Shown: piece by piece, positions 55,477 to 63,976 of the stretch
Numbering within the stretch: the first letter of the stretch is position 1
Layout of the letters: each line of letters begins with the position of its first letter
Assembly: GCF_946886695.1 (NCBI RefSeq)
Contig: NZ_CAMPJD010000010.1
Coordinates: 32,164-96,163, forward strand
Length of the DNA: 64,000 nucleotides
Direction: 5' to 3'
Source: an uncultured Pseudoxanthomonas sp.
Lineage (GTDB): Bacteria > Pseudomonadota > Gammaproteobacteria > Xanthomonadales > Xanthomonadaceae
The notes under the pieces: model-generated
Database searches by the model: none
Seen by the model: the letters and a program-made list of their open reading frames with translations, nothing else
What the model was told of the DNA's origin: nothing
Translations under genes and position numbers: made by a program

Positions 55477-56676
55477 TCACTCCGACTCCCACCACATCCA
55501 GAAGGCGTCCCACAGGCGCTTGAAAAAGCCGGCTTCCTCGATGGCGGTGATCGCCACCAGCGGCGACTGCGCGACCACCTTGCCGTCCAGCGTGACTTTC
55601 ACCGTGCCGATGGCCTGGCCTGCGGTGATCGGCGCCACCAGCGTCTTCGGCACGTCCATGGTCGGCTTCAGGTCGTCGTAGCGGCCGCGCGGGACACTGA
55701 CCAGCATCGGCTGCGCGACACCCAGCTGCACGTCCTTGGTCTTGCCCTTCCACACGCGCTGGGTGGCGATGGCCTTGCCGGGCTCGTACAGGCGGTGCGT
55801 TTCGTAGAAGCGGAAGCCCCAGTTCAGCAGCGCCAGGCTGTCATCGGCGCGCTGCTTCTCGGACGTGGACCCCATCACCACGGCGATCAGGCGCTGGTCG
55901 CCACGCTTGGCCGAGCTCATCAGGCAGTAGCCCGCGGCGGAATGGTGGCCGGTCTTGATGCCGTCCACGCTGGCGTCGCGCCACAGCAGCAGGTTGCGGT
56001 TCGGCTGGGTGATGGCGCCGACCGTGAATTCCTTGATCTTGTTGAAGGCGTACTGCTCGGGATGTTCGCGGATCATCGCGCGCCCCAACAGGGCCAGGTC
56101 GTAGGCGGTGGAGTAGTGCTCCGGCGCCGAAAGGCCATGCGCGTTGACGAAGTGCGAACCCTTCATGCCGATCTGCGCGGCGTAGTTGTTCATCAGCGAC
56201 GCGAAGGCTTCCTGGCTGCCGGCGGCATGCTCGGCCAGCGCAATGGCGGCGTCGTTGCCGGACTGCACGGCCATGCCGGTTTCCATGTCCAGCAGCGAAG
56301 CGGTCTTGTTGACGGCGAACCCGCTGTAGCTGCCATCGGTGCCGGCGCCACCCTCGCGCCACGCACGTTCGCTCATCATCACCTGGTCGGTGGGCTTGAT
56401 CTTGCCGTTCTTCTGTTCGGCCGCCAGCACGTACGAGGTCATGACCTTGGTGATGCTGGCCGGCTCGACGCGCTCGTTGTAGTTCTCGCCCGCCAGTACC
56501 TGGCCGGTGATGTAGTCCATAAGCACCCAGGCGGTCGCCGTGGGCGTGGGCGCTGGCGGAATGGCCACGGCGGCAGCCGGGGCGGCGGCAGGCGTCGGGG
56601 CCGGCGCGGGGGTCTGGGCGATGGCCAGGCCCATGGCGGTGGTCGCGAGCGCGGCGAGAGCGAAACGGAACTTCAT
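55477..56676 (-). CDS. dacC: D-alanyl-D-alanine carboxypeptidase (PBP5/6 type)
   Basis: 399 residues from the ATG at 56674-56676 with AGGAG upstream. A signal peptide (LALATTAMGLAIAQ region) and a 25-residue Pro/Ala linker precede the catalytic domain. Active-site motifs are ASITK (SxxK), SGN (SxN) and KTG (VDGIKTGHHSAAGYC). The protein ends in the amphipathic helix GFFKRLWDAFWMWWESE that anchors it to the outer face of the inner membrane. It trims the last D-Ala from peptidoglycan stem peptides. In the same direction as rlpA, 113 bases downstream of it. Confidence 0.95.
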   Translation of the reverse strand: MKFRFALAALATTAMGLAIAQTPAPAPTPAAAPAAAVAIPPAPTPTATAWVLMDYITGQVLAGENYNERVEPASITKVMTSYVLAAEQKNGKIKPTDQVMMSERAWREGGAGTDGSYSGFAVNKTASLLDMETGMAVQSGNDAAIALAEHAAGSQEAFASLMNNYAAQIGMKGSHFVNAHGLSAPEHYSTAYDLALLGRAMIREHPEQYAFNKIKEFTVGAITQPNRNLLLWRDASVDGIKTGHHSAAGYCLMSSAKRGDQRLIAVVMGSTSEKQRADDSLALLNWGFRFYETHRLYEPGKAIATQRVWKGKTKDVQLGVAQPMLVSVPRGRYDDLKPTMDVPKTLVAPITAGQAIGTVKVTLDGKVVAQSPLVAITAIEEAGFFKRLWDAFWMWWESE

Positions 56677-56789
56677 CGGCGGAAAACTCCTGGCGAGGCC
56701 GTGGGCCTGACGGTTCAAGGCGAATATTGTAGGGAGGCCGGCCGTGGCACGGGTTGGAAAGGCGAAAAAAACGGCGGACGGTGTCGAGC

Positions 56790-57962
56790 CTAGTCGCGGA
56801 CGATCTGCGGACGGCCGAAGCCCAGGCCGGCGATGCGGCCCGCCAGCGCCTCCGCCGACGCAGCGTCCATCGCGCCCACGCGCAACCGCCACAGCGGGCG
56901 TTCCGCACCGGGCACGTCGCTGAGCCGCGCATCGGCGATGCCCGCAGCGATCAGCCGCGCGAGCGCGCGATCGGCATTGTCTCGGCTGGAGAAGCTGGCG
57001 ACCTGCAGTTGCAGGACTGGCGAGAGGGGCGCCACGGGCGCCACGGCCGCCACGGCCGCCGCCTGCGGAACCACGGGCGGCGAAGCCACCGTCGTGGCCG
57101 CCACCGGCACACCGGGCTTGCCGGATGCCACGCGCACGCCATTGGCCTTCATCCAGGCCTCGAAACCGGCCGCACTCGGCGCATCACCCGGCTTGGCGGG
57201 CACGTGGTAGCGCACTGCGTCCTTCGGCAATTGACCGACCAACTGGTCCATCGCCGAAGGCGACGGTGCGGGTGCAGGCGAGGCGGCAAGCGTGCTGCCG
57301 TCCGGCGTCAGTGCGCGCACCTCGACACGTCCGGTGCCGCGCTGGGTGATGCCCAGGCGCACGGCAGCGGCATAGCTCAGGTCGATCACGCGGCCTTCGT
57401 GGAACGGCCCGCGATCGTTCACCCGTACCACCACCGACTTGCCGTTGTCCAGGTTGGTGACGCGCGCGAAGCTGGGCAGTGGCAGCGACTTGTGCGCGGC
57501 ACTGTACGCGTACATGTCGTACACCTCCTGGTTGGAGGTGCGGCGGCCGTGGAACTTGTTGCCGTAGTACGACGCCGTGCCCTGCTCCACGTAGCCCTCG
57601 ACACGGTCGAGTACGCGGTACTGCTTGCCCAGCACCGAATACGGCGACTTGTTGCCCACGCGCGAGCGCGCCTCGGCGGTGACGACCGGCTCACGGATGC
57701 AGTCCAGGTCGGGCACGTGGTCCGGCGTGGTGTCCGACACGCCCGGCTTGTAGAGACCGCCCGCTGTGTAATTGCCGCGCGTGGACAAGTCTTCCTGCGC
57801 CGGCGCATAGCGCGAGCAGTCCCTGCCCGCGATCCCGGACGATGGCGTGGCCGGTGCCGGCTTTGCCGCACCGCCCTGCGTGGAAGGCGAGGGAGACTTC
57901 CTGGGCGCCGTGCCGCATGCGGCCAGGGCCACCGCCAGCAGCGGCAGGGCCAACCACTTCAT
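56790..57962 (-). CDS. rlpA: Septal ring lytic transglycosylase RlpA
   Basis: 390 residues, ATG overlapping the mltB stop (ATGA). LLAVALAACGTAP is a lipobox, so it is an outer membrane lipoprotein. The double-psi beta-barrel domain is at about 125-215: QGTASYYGNKFHGRRTSNQEVYDMYAYSAAHKSLPLPSFARVTNLDNGKSVVVRVNDRGPFHEGRVIDLSYAAA, with the NDRGPF motif. A Pro/Ala-rich linker leads to a C-terminal SPOR domain (LQLQVASFSSRDNADRALARLIAAGIADARL) that binds denuded glycans. It cuts peptidoglycan lacking stem peptides. Confidence 0.96.
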   Translation of the reverse strand: MKWLALPLLAVALAACGTAPRKSPSPSTQGGAAKPAPATPSSGIAGRDCSRYAPAQEDLSTRGNYTAGGLYKPGVSDTTPDHVPDLDCIREPVVTAEARSRVGNKSPYSVLGKQYRVLDRVEGYVEQGTASYYGNKFHGRRTSNQEVYDMYAYSAAHKSLPLPSFARVTNLDNGKSVVVRVNDRGPFHEGRVIDLSYAAAVRLGITQRGTGRVEVRALTPDGSTLAASPAPAPSPSAMDQLVGQLPKDAVRYHVPAKPGDAPSAAGFEAWMKANGVRVASGKPGVPVAATTVASPPVVPQAAAVAAVAPVAPLSPVLQLQVASFSSRDNADRALARLIAAGIADARLSDVPGAERPLWRLRVGAMDAASAEALAGRIAGLGFGRPQIVRD

Positions 57963-59098
57963 GCCGGCGGGATCTCGCGGCCCGCGATGGCCTGCGACAG
58001 CTGATGCACCGCCATCGCGTACATCTTCGAATTGTTGTAACGGGTGATGGCGTAATAGTTCTGGAAGCCGAGCCAGTACTGCTTGCCGTCGGCGCCATCC
58101 AGCTGCACCAGCGTAGCGGTCGCATCGGGCGCCACCGGATCCAGTGGGCGGTAGCCCTTCTCGGCGAGCTGCGCCAGCGTGTAGTCGGGTGTCCACGTTT
58201 CCGGATTGAACTCGGCGAAGCCCTCCTGCAGCTGCGCGCGCGCGACCACCGCGCCGCCTGGCACCCATCCCCCGCGCTCGCCGCCTTTCTTGCGGAAGTA
58301 GTTGGCGATGGACGCAAAAATGTCCGGATAGGTGGTGAACAGGTCGCGGCGACCATCGCCGTTGCCATCCACCGCGAACTCGCGGTAGCTGGACGGCATG
58401 AACTGGCCCAGCCCCATCGCGCCGGCATAGCTGCCGGTCAGCGAGGCGATGTCGAGCTTCTCCTCGCGGCCCAGCGCGAACAACTGCGCCAGTTCGTCGC
58501 GGAAGAACTGTTCGCGTCGGTGTTCGTAAGCGGCACGTTCCGGGTTGCCCGTGCGCGGGTAGCGGAACGCCAGCGTGTACAGGGCGTCCAGCACCTTGTG
58601 GCGACCGGTGAAGCCGCCGTAGTTGGTCTCCACGCCGATGATCGAGACGATCACTTCGGCAGGCACGCCGTATTGCTGTTCGACACGGGCCAGTTCGTCG
58701 CGGTGCTCGGCGATGAACTTGCGGCCACCGTCGATGCGCGTCTGGGTGAGGAAGCCCACCCGGTACTCGCTCCACGGCTTCACGCGTTCGGCGGGACGCG
58801 ACATCGCGGCCACCACGCTGTCCAGGAACTGCGCCTTGGCCAGCGTGGCCTCGATCTCGGCCGGCGCGATGCCGTACTTCGCCGCCGTGTCCTGCACGAA
58901 CTGCGCACGCGCGGTGGGGAAATCGACCGGCTTCAGCGCTTCCGGCGGCACCTCGGCCACGCGCTCGACCGATGTCTCGGCCGGGGTCGCCGGAGCAGGA
59001 GCGGGGGGCGTCGCCGAAGCAGTTGGCGGCGGCGGTTGCGGTGTGGCACAGGACGCCAGGCCCAGCACCAGCAGACAGGAAAGTGCGTGTCGCATCAT
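57959..59098 (-). CDS. mltB: Membrane-bound lytic transglycosylase B
   Basis: 379 residues from the ATG at 59096-59098 (the next codon is also ATG). LLVLGLASCATP is a lipobox, so it is lipid-anchored. A Pro/Ala linker is followed by the MltB catalytic domain: YGVPAEVIVSIIGVETNYGGFTGRHKVLDALYTLAFRYP contains the catalytic Glu, and SYAGAMGLGQFMPSSYREFAVDGNGDGRRDL is diagnostic. It cleaves glycan strands to 1,6-anhydromuramyl ends. It lies 61 bases after the RodA end, in the same direction, and overlaps rlpA. Confidence 0.96.
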   Translation of the reverse strand: MMRHALSCLLVLGLASCATPQPPPPTASATPPAPAPATPAETSVERVAEVPPEALKPVDFPTARAQFVQDTAAKYGIAPAEIEATLAKAQFLDSVVAAMSRPAERVKPWSEYRVGFLTQTRIDGGRKFIAEHRDELARVEQQYGVPAEVIVSIIGVETNYGGFTGRHKVLDALYTLAFRYPRTGNPERAAYEHRREQFFRDELAQLFALGREEKLDIASLTGSYAGAMGLGQFMPSSYREFAVDGNGDGRRDLFTTYPDIFASIANYFRKKGGERGGWVPGGAVVARAQLQEGFAEFNPETWTPDYTLAQLAEKGYRPLDPVAPDATATLVQLDGADGKQYWLGFQNYYAITRYNNSKMYAMAVHQLSQAIAGREIPPA

Positions 59099-59159
59099 CG
59101 GCGCGAGGGTAGCACGCGACTTTGCGTGCAGGGTGAACAGAGCGCGTCGTGATGCGGCA

Positions 59160-60296
59160 TCAATATCCATGCACGGGCCGGTGCGCACGCACCGCCATCA
59201 CCAGGCCCAGCCCCGCGAGCAGCGAGACTGCGGACGTGCCGCCGTAGCTCAGTAGTGGCATCGGTACGCCGACCACCGGAAGCAGGCCGGACACCATGCC
59301 GCCGTTGACGATGACGTAGACGAACAGCGCCATCCCCAGCGTACCGGCGAGCAGGCGCGAATACGTGTCGCGCGCGTCCATCGCAATCCACAGGCAGCGC
59401 CCCACCACGAACAGATAGAGCGCCAGCACCGTGGCCACGCCGGCCCAGCCGAATTCTTCAGACAGCACCGAAAAGATGAAGTCGGTGGTGTGCTCCGGCA
59501 GGTAATCCAGGTGCGACTGCGAGCCCTGCCCCCAGCCCTTGCCGGTCCAGCCGCCGCCGCCTATCGCGATCTTCGACTGCAGGATGTTCCAGCCCGCGCC
59601 GAGCGGATCGTTCTCGGGGTCGCGGAAGGTCAGGATGCGGTTCTGCTGGTATTCGCGCAGGAACGAGAACCACGAGATCGGCGCGAACATCACCAGGCCC
59701 ACCGCCGTGCCGCCCAGCACACCCGCCGTCATGAACCACCACCACGACAGCCCTGCGAGATACAGGCCGAACACGCCACTCGCAGCGACCAGCATCGCCG
59801 TGCCGAAATCCGGCTGCATCAGGATCAGGCCGGTCGGCAATCCGATCAGCAGCGCCGACACGAAGATCGTGCGCCAGCCGGGCGGCAGCGGCTCGCGGTG
59901 CAGGTACCACGCCAGCATCATCGGCAGCGCGATCTTCAGCAGTTCCGATGGCTGCAGGTAGAAGAACTTCAGGTCGATCCAGTGCGCGCCGTGCTTGCCG
60001 GTGCCGATGAACAACACCAGCACCAACGGCACCAGCGCCACCGCGAACACACCCGGTGTCCACGCGCGCAGCCGCACCGGCGAGACGCGCGACAGCGCCC
60101 ACATCGCCACCAGGCCCACGCCGAAGCGCACGCCCTGTGCGACCATCAGGCGCGAACCCAGCGCTTCGCCACCGGCGCTGTACAGCACCGCCAGGCCGAC
60201 CGCCATCAAGGCGACCAGCGCACCCAGCAATGGCCAGTCCAGCGTGCGCAACAGATGGCGCAGCAGGTCGAAGCCCCAGCGCAGCAGGTCGGTCAT
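59160..60296 (-). CDS. rodA: RodA glycosyltransferase portion (internal start within the fused frame)
   Basis: If translation begins at the ATG at 60294-60296, with TGAGGA 8-13 bases upstream, a normal 378-residue RodA is made. It polymerises lipid II into glycan strands for sidewall growth. The ten-helix SEDS pattern is clear: WIDLKFFYLQPSELLKIALPMML, LILMQPDFGTAML (the catalytic Asp region), LPEHTTDFIFSVLSEEFG, and GVPMPLLSYGGTS at the end. There is no stop codon between this part and the upstream PBP2, so this start is one of two ways RodA could arise; see the 1054-codon frame. Confidence 0.75.
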   Translation of the reverse strand: MTDLLRWGFDLLRHLLRTLDWPLLGALVALMAVGLAVLYSAGGEALGSRLMVAQGVRFGVGLVAMWALSRVSPVRLRAWTPGVFAVALVPLVLVLFIGTGKHGAHWIDLKFFYLQPSELLKIALPMMLAWYLHREPLPPGWRTIFVSALLIGLPTGLILMQPDFGTAMLVAASGVFGLYLAGLSWWWFMTAGVLGGTAVGLVMFAPISWFSFLREYQQNRILTFRDPENDPLGAGWNILQSKIAIGGGGWTGKGWGQGSQSHLDYLPEHTTDFIFSVLSEEFGWAGVATVLALYLFVVGRCLWIAMDARDTYSRLLAGTLGMALFVYVIVNGGMVSGLLPVVGVPMPLLSYGGTSAVSLLAGLGLVMAVRAHRPVHGY

Positions 60297-62324
60297 GCCG
60301 ATGTCCTCAACGCGCGCGCGCCTGCAAGCCCCTCTCCCGGGGGGAGAGGTGCTGTGAGCGGGCGCTCCCGACGGCGGCGACACCGGTGAAGTGGGCACCG
60401 CTGGCGTGTCCTGCGGCACGGGTGGGCTCGGTGAAACATTGCCGTTCCCCGTTCCCGGTTCCCCGCCCTCCGCCGCTTCCTTCTCCGGCATCTTCCCGAG
60501 CAGATACGCATCGAAAATCTTGCGCGCCATCGGTCCCGCCGTGCTGCCGCCGTAACCGCCACCTTCCACCGCGATGGCGATGGCGATCGTGGGGTTGTCG
60601 GCCGGCGCGAAACCGACGAAGAGTGAACGGTGGCGCAGGTGCATCGGCAGGCTGCGCGGGTCGACCGCCGCAGTGCCGCGACGGCTGATCACCTGCGCGG
60701 TGCCGGTCTTTCCCGCCATCAGGTACGGCGCGTTCAGTGCGACGCGCCAGCCGGTGCCGCCGGGCTGCATGGTGTCCTGCATTCCCAGCCGCACCACCGC
60801 CACGTTCGCGGAGTTGGGACTGATGGCGATGGGTGCAGGCTGCGGCACCGGCTCCCATGGCCGATCGAAGCCCACACGCGTTTGGCTGACCAGGTGCGGG
60901 CGCCGCATCTGCCCGTTGGCGATCCCGGCCGTGGCCCGCACGAGTTGCAGCGGCGTGACCTTCCAGTCGCCCTGCCCGATGGCGACGTTGACCGTGTCGC
61001 CCGGATACCAGCGCTCCTTGCGCGCCTTCAGCTTTGCCTGCGGCGACGGCAGGATGCCGCCGATTTCGCCACGCAGGTCGACGCCGGTGGGTTGGCCGAA
61101 GCCGTAGTGCTCCATGTAGTCGTCGAACTGGGTGATGCCCAGGTCCAGCGCGAGCCGGTAGTAATAGGTGTTGACCGACTGCGAGATCGACTTGCGCAGA
61201 TCGGTGACGCCATGCCCGCGCCGGCTGGCATCGCCCCAGCCGCGGCTGGTGCCCGGCAGGTAGAACATGCCGGTCGAGACGACGGTGTCCTCGGGCTTGC
61301 GCTTGCCGCTGTCCAGGCCGGCCAGCGCGATCAACGGCTTCAGCGTCGAGCCCGGCGCCACGCCACCCAGTACCAGGCGGTTGAACTGCGGCCGCGACGG
61401 ATTCTCGTTGAGCGCCCTGAAGTCCTTGCTGGAGATGCCGTTGACGAACAGGTTGGGGTCATAACTGGGCAGGCTGACCATGGCCAGGATCTCCCCGGTG
61501 CGGGGATCGACCGCGATCGCCGAGCCTTCCAGTTCACCGAACGAATCGACGATGGCCTGCTGCAGCTTCGCATCCACGCTCAGCCGCAGGTCGGTACCCG
61601 CCTGTGCCGGCACGCGCCCGACCACGCGCAGCGCGCGCCCCTCCACGTTGGTCTCGACCTTCTCGTAGCCGATCTTCCCGCGCAGCTGCTCATCGTAGTA
61701 GCGCTCCAGGCCGGTCTTGCCGATGTGGGTCAGGGCGGAATTGATCTCACCGAGTTGCTCGAGGTCCTTCTCGTCCACGCGGCCCACATAGCCGACGATG
61801 TGCGCGAACAGGTCGCCGTAGGGATAGCGCCGGGTCAGGTAGGGCACCAGTTCGACGCCGGGATAACGCCAGCGATCCACCGCGAAGCGCGCCATTTCCT
61901 CCTCGTCCACGCGCAGCTTGAGCGTGATCGGACGGAATCCGCGCGTGGCCTTGCGGGTGGCCTCGAAGCGCTCGATGTCTTCGGGGGAGAGTTCGATGAT
62001 CCTGCCGAGCTCGGCCACCAGCTTCGCCGGTTCCTTCACCTTGTCCGGGGTGACGTCGAGCCGGAACGCCGGCACGTTCTCCGCCAGCAGCAGTCCGTTG
62101 CGGTCATAGATGGTGCCGCGGCCGGGCACGACGGGGCGCGGACGGATGCGATTGGCTTCCGAGCGCGTGGCGTAGTCGTCGTGGTCGATCACCTGCAGCT
62201 TGAAGTACCAGGCACCCAGGCCGATCAGGCACAGCGCCACGACCACGAAGCCCGTCACCGCGCGCCGACGGAACTGGTCGGCTTCGGCATGCGGGTTCTT
62301 GCTGCGCCGGCGCGGCCCGATCAT
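59160..62324 (-). CDS. mrdA: Penicillin-binding protein 2, in one open frame with RodA
   Basis: 1054 codons without a stop. Residues 1-617 are PBP2: one N-terminal membrane helix (AVTGFVVVALCLIGLGAWYFKLQV), the pedestal domain, then the transpeptidase with PGSTLKPLIAL (SxxK), SQSVN (SxN) and KTGTAQV. PBP2 cross-links peptidoglycan for elongation. Residues 618-676 are a Gly/Pro/Ser-rich tail, whose residues 659-667 are encoded by a CCTCTCCC/GGGAGAGG palindrome, and residue 677 is the usual RodA start. PBP2's end lies in the periplasm but RodA's start should lie in the cytoplasm, and no extra helix is visible between them. Either RodA starts internally, or the protein is processed, or the repeat hides a sequence error. 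Confidence 0.85.
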   Translation of the reverse strand: MIGPRRRSKNPHAEADQFRRRAVTGFVVVALCLIGLGAWYFKLQVIDHDDYATRSEANRIRPRPVVPGRGTIYDRNGLLLAENVPAFRLDVTPDKVKEPAKLVAELGRIIELSPEDIERFEATRKATRGFRPITLKLRVDEEEMARFAVDRWRYPGVELVPYLTRRYPYGDLFAHIVGYVGRVDEKDLEQLGEINSALTHIGKTGLERYYDEQLRGKIGYEKVETNVEGRALRVVGRVPAQAGTDLRLSVDAKLQQAIVDSFGELEGSAIAVDPRTGEILAMVSLPSYDPNLFVNGISSKDFRALNENPSRPQFNRLVLGGVAPGSTLKPLIALAGLDSGKRKPEDTVVSTGMFYLPGTSRGWGDASRRGHGVTDLRKSISQSVNTYYYRLALDLGITQFDDYMEHYGFGQPTGVDLRGEIGGILPSPQAKLKARKERWYPGDTVNVAIGQGDWKVTPLQLVRATAGIANGQMRRPHLVSQTRVGFDRPWEPVPQPAPIAISPNSANVAVVRLGMQDTMQPGGTGWRVALNAPYLMAGKTGTAQVISRRGTAAVDPRSLPMHLRHRSLFVGFAPADNPTIAIAIAVEGGGYGGSTAGPMARKIFDAYLLGKMPEKEAAEGGEPGTGNGNVSPSPPVPQDTPAVPTSPVSPPSGAPAHSTSPPGRGACRRARVEDIGMTDLLRWGFDLLRHLLRTLDWPLLGALVALMAVGLAVLYSAGGEALGSRLMVAQGVRFGVGLVAMWALSRVSPVRLRAWTPGVFAVALVPLVLVLFIGTGKHGAHWIDLKFFYLQPSELLKIALPMMLAWYLHREPLPPGWRTIFVSALLIGLPTGLILMQPDFGTAMLVAASGVFGLYLAGLSWWWFMTAGVLGGTAVGLVMFAPISWFSFLREYQQNRILTFRDPENDPLGAGWNILQSKIAIGGGGWTGKGWGQGSQSHLDYLPEHTTDFIFSVLSEEFGWAGVATVLALYLFVVGRCLWIAMDARDTYSRLLAGTLGMALFVYVIVNGGMVSGLLPVVGVPMPLLSYGGTSAVSLLAGLGLVMAVRAHRPVHGY
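60331..60349. repeat. CCTCTCCC/GGGAGAGG palindrome at the PBP2-RodA junction
   Basis: Arms CCTCTCCC (60331-60338) and GGGAGAGG (60342-60349), three bases apart. It matches the core of the two longer copies in mreC. Confidence 0.8.
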
Positions 62325-62327
62325 CGC

Positions 62328-62813
62328 TCAGCCCCGCTTGCGGCGACCCAGCCGCAGCGCGTCCATCAGCACGAACAGCGGCGGCCACAGCAACATGCCC
62401 AGCAGTGGCGCCCACCAGTATTCCCACGGGAGCGTCGGTTCGCCCAGCGCCAGGTGCACCACCGTGGTCACGATACGGTCGTTGAGCAGCAGGCCACCGA
62501 TCGCCAACGCCTGCTGCGACATCGGGAAGAAGCGCAGCCGCGCGCGGAAGCGCTGCAGGATGAACGCCATGATGAGCAGGCGCAGCGCCTGTTCGCCCAG
62601 CAGGGTCCCGAACATCAGGTCGGCGACCAGGCCGATGGCGACGGCGAAACCGAGGCCAGCACTGTCCGGCGCCTCGATCACCCAATACGCCACGATCAGC
62701 GCCAGCCAGTAGGGACGCAGCGGCTGCAACAGGTCCGGCAACGGCAGCAGGCCCAGCAGCAGGGCGACGATGATGCTCAACGGCATCAGCCAGCCGGCGC
62801 GCGCGCGACTCAT
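62328..62813 (-). CDS. mreD: Rod shape-determining protein MreD
   Basis: 161 residues, ATG overlapping the mreC stop (ATGA). Five or six hydrophobic helices fill almost the whole chain (LMPLSIIVALLLGLLPLPDLLQPLRPYWLALIVAYWVI, GLGFAVAIGLVADLMFGTLLGEQALRLLIMAFI), typical of MreD. It is an inner membrane partner of MreC and of PBP2/RodA in the elongation machine. Three bases separate it from mrdA. Confidence 0.93.
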   Translation of the reverse strand: MSRARAGWLMPLSIIVALLLGLLPLPDLLQPLRPYWLALIVAYWVIEAPDSAGLGFAVAIGLVADLMFGTLLGEQALRLLIMAFILQRFRARLRFFPMSQQALAIGGLLLNDRIVTTVVHLALGEPTLPWEYWWAPLLGMLLWPPLFVLMDALRLGRRKRG

Positions 62814-63976
62814 CGCTGCGGCTCCTGCGGCGGAGGTTCAGTGCGTCGGGCTCGCGCGTTGAGCCCCTCTTCCCCCGGAAGAGGGGTTGGGGTGAGGGTC
62901 GGGACGTTCGCAGTGTTCGGCGCTCGCGGAGAAACCGTCGCGGGCGCGGCAGAGGCTTGTTCGGCGGCACCTACACTGCCTTCGTTGCCCCTCACCCCAA
63001 CCCCTCTCCCGGCGGGAGAGGGGCTTTGGGTCGCGGGCGCGGACGCCGGCACGTCTTCGGGCTGGGTCGCGCTTTCCGCTGGCGACGGCGCTTCGGGCAG
63101 GAATCGCGCCGGATCGGCCGGCGGCAATGGCTGTGGCGGTGCGGACTTCAGCAACAGCACGTCGCGGCCGCGGTCCAGGCGCGCGGCCGGCGTGACGTCG
63201 CCCACCAGGAAGGCATGGCTGTCATCCGTACGCAGGGCCGAAATCGTGCCGACCGGGAATCCTGCCGGGAAGCGGCCACCCAGGCCGGAGGTCACCAGCA
63301 GGTCGCCCACCTGCACGCCGCTGTTGAGCGGCACATCGGCCAGTTCCAGCAGATCGTTGCGACCGCGTCCATAGACGATCAGCCGCACGCCGTTGCGCGC
63401 GACCACCACCGGCACCGCGTGGTCGGGGTCGGTCAGCAGCAGCACGGTGGCATGGGCTGGGGTGGTCTCGATGATCTGCCCCATCAGGCCGCCCGCATCG
63501 ATTACCGACTGGCCGACGGTAGCCCCTGCGCGGCTGCCCGCATCCAGGACCAGCCGCTGGCGGCCGGGTGCCAGGTCGATGTCCAGGATAGGGGCCAGTT
63601 GCACGTCCAGCCCGCGGGAGGTCTTCACGCCAAGCAGCGCGCGCAACTGCGCGTTGTCGGCCGCCGCCGTCTGCAGGCGGGCGAGCCGGGCGTTGGCGAC
63701 CAGCGCATCGTTGCGCAGGCGCGCGTTCTCTTCCTGCAGCCCGCTGCGCGTCACGGCATCGTCCTGTACGCGGGTGGTCACGCGGCCGGGCAGGCCGGCC
63801 AGCCACCACAACGGCTGCGTGACCACGTTGGCCTGCGCACGCACTTGCGACAGCCAGCCACCGCGATGGTCCAGGATCACCAGCGCAATGGTCAGCGCCA
63901 GATAGCCCAGCAGTCGAAGCGTGCTGGCGACTTCACCGGGGCGGGAGGCAACGGGGGGACCGGCGTAGGAAGGCAT
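62810..63976 (-). CDS. mreC: Rod shape-determining protein MreC, with repeat-expanded tail
   Basis: 388 residues. A membrane helix (LRLLGYLALTIALVILDHRGG) is followed by a coiled coil (LQEENARLRNDALVANARLARLQ) and the MreC beta domains (APILDIDLAPGRQRLVLDAGSRAGATVGQSVIDAGGLMGQI, ... GDLLVTSGLGGRFPAGFPVG). The protein should end soon after VTPAARLDRGRDVLLLK (about residue 280). Instead, some 105 more residues follow, Pro/Ala-rich, and two stretches (about 318-330 and 360-371) are translated repeat copies: SPSPAGRGVGVRG and LTPTPLPGEEGL. It scaffolds PBP2/RodA in the periplasm. mreB lies beyond the right edge, if present. Confidence 0.93.
   Translation of the reverse strand: MPSYAGPPVASRPGEVASTLRLLGYLALTIALVILDHRGGWLSQVRAQANVVTQPLWWLAGLPGRVTTRVQDDAVTRSGLQEENARLRNDALVANARLARLQTAAADNAQLRALLGVKTSRGLDVQLAPILDIDLAPGRQRLVLDAGSRAGATVGQSVIDAGGLMGQIIETTPAHATVLLLTDPDHAVPVVVARNGVRLIVYGRGRNDLLELADVPLNSGVQVGDLLVTSGLGGRFPAGFPVGTISALRTDDSHAFLVGDVTPAARLDRGRDVLLLKSAPPQPLPPADPARFLPEAPSPAESATQPEDVPASAPATQSPSPAGRGVGVRGNEGSVGAAEQASAAPATVSPRAPNTANVPTLTPTPLPGEEGLNARARRTEPPPQEPQR
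62863..62898. repeat. CCCTCTCCC-type palindromic repeat in mreC, copy B
   Basis: CCCCTCTTCC (62864-62873) pairs with GGAAGAGGGG (62877-62886), followed by TTGGGGTGAGGG. It is in inverted orientation to copy C and encodes LTPTPLPGEEGL in mreC. Confidence 0.85.
62988..63023. repeat. CCCTCTCCC-type palindromic repeat in mreC, copy C
   Basis: CCCTCACCCCAA leads into CCCCTCTCCC (63001-63010) pairing with GGGAGAGGGG (63014-63023). It encodes SPSPAGRGVGVRG in mreC. Copies B and C face each other about 90 bases apart, like a REP doublet. Confidence 0.85.

Noticed and set aside
60297..62324. Splitting mrdA as an ordinary separate gene ending before rodA
   Set aside because: No stop codon occurs between the PBP2 transpeptidase and the RodA start in this frame, checked codon by codon from 60296 to 60362. 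I kept the single frame and listed RodA's internal start separately.
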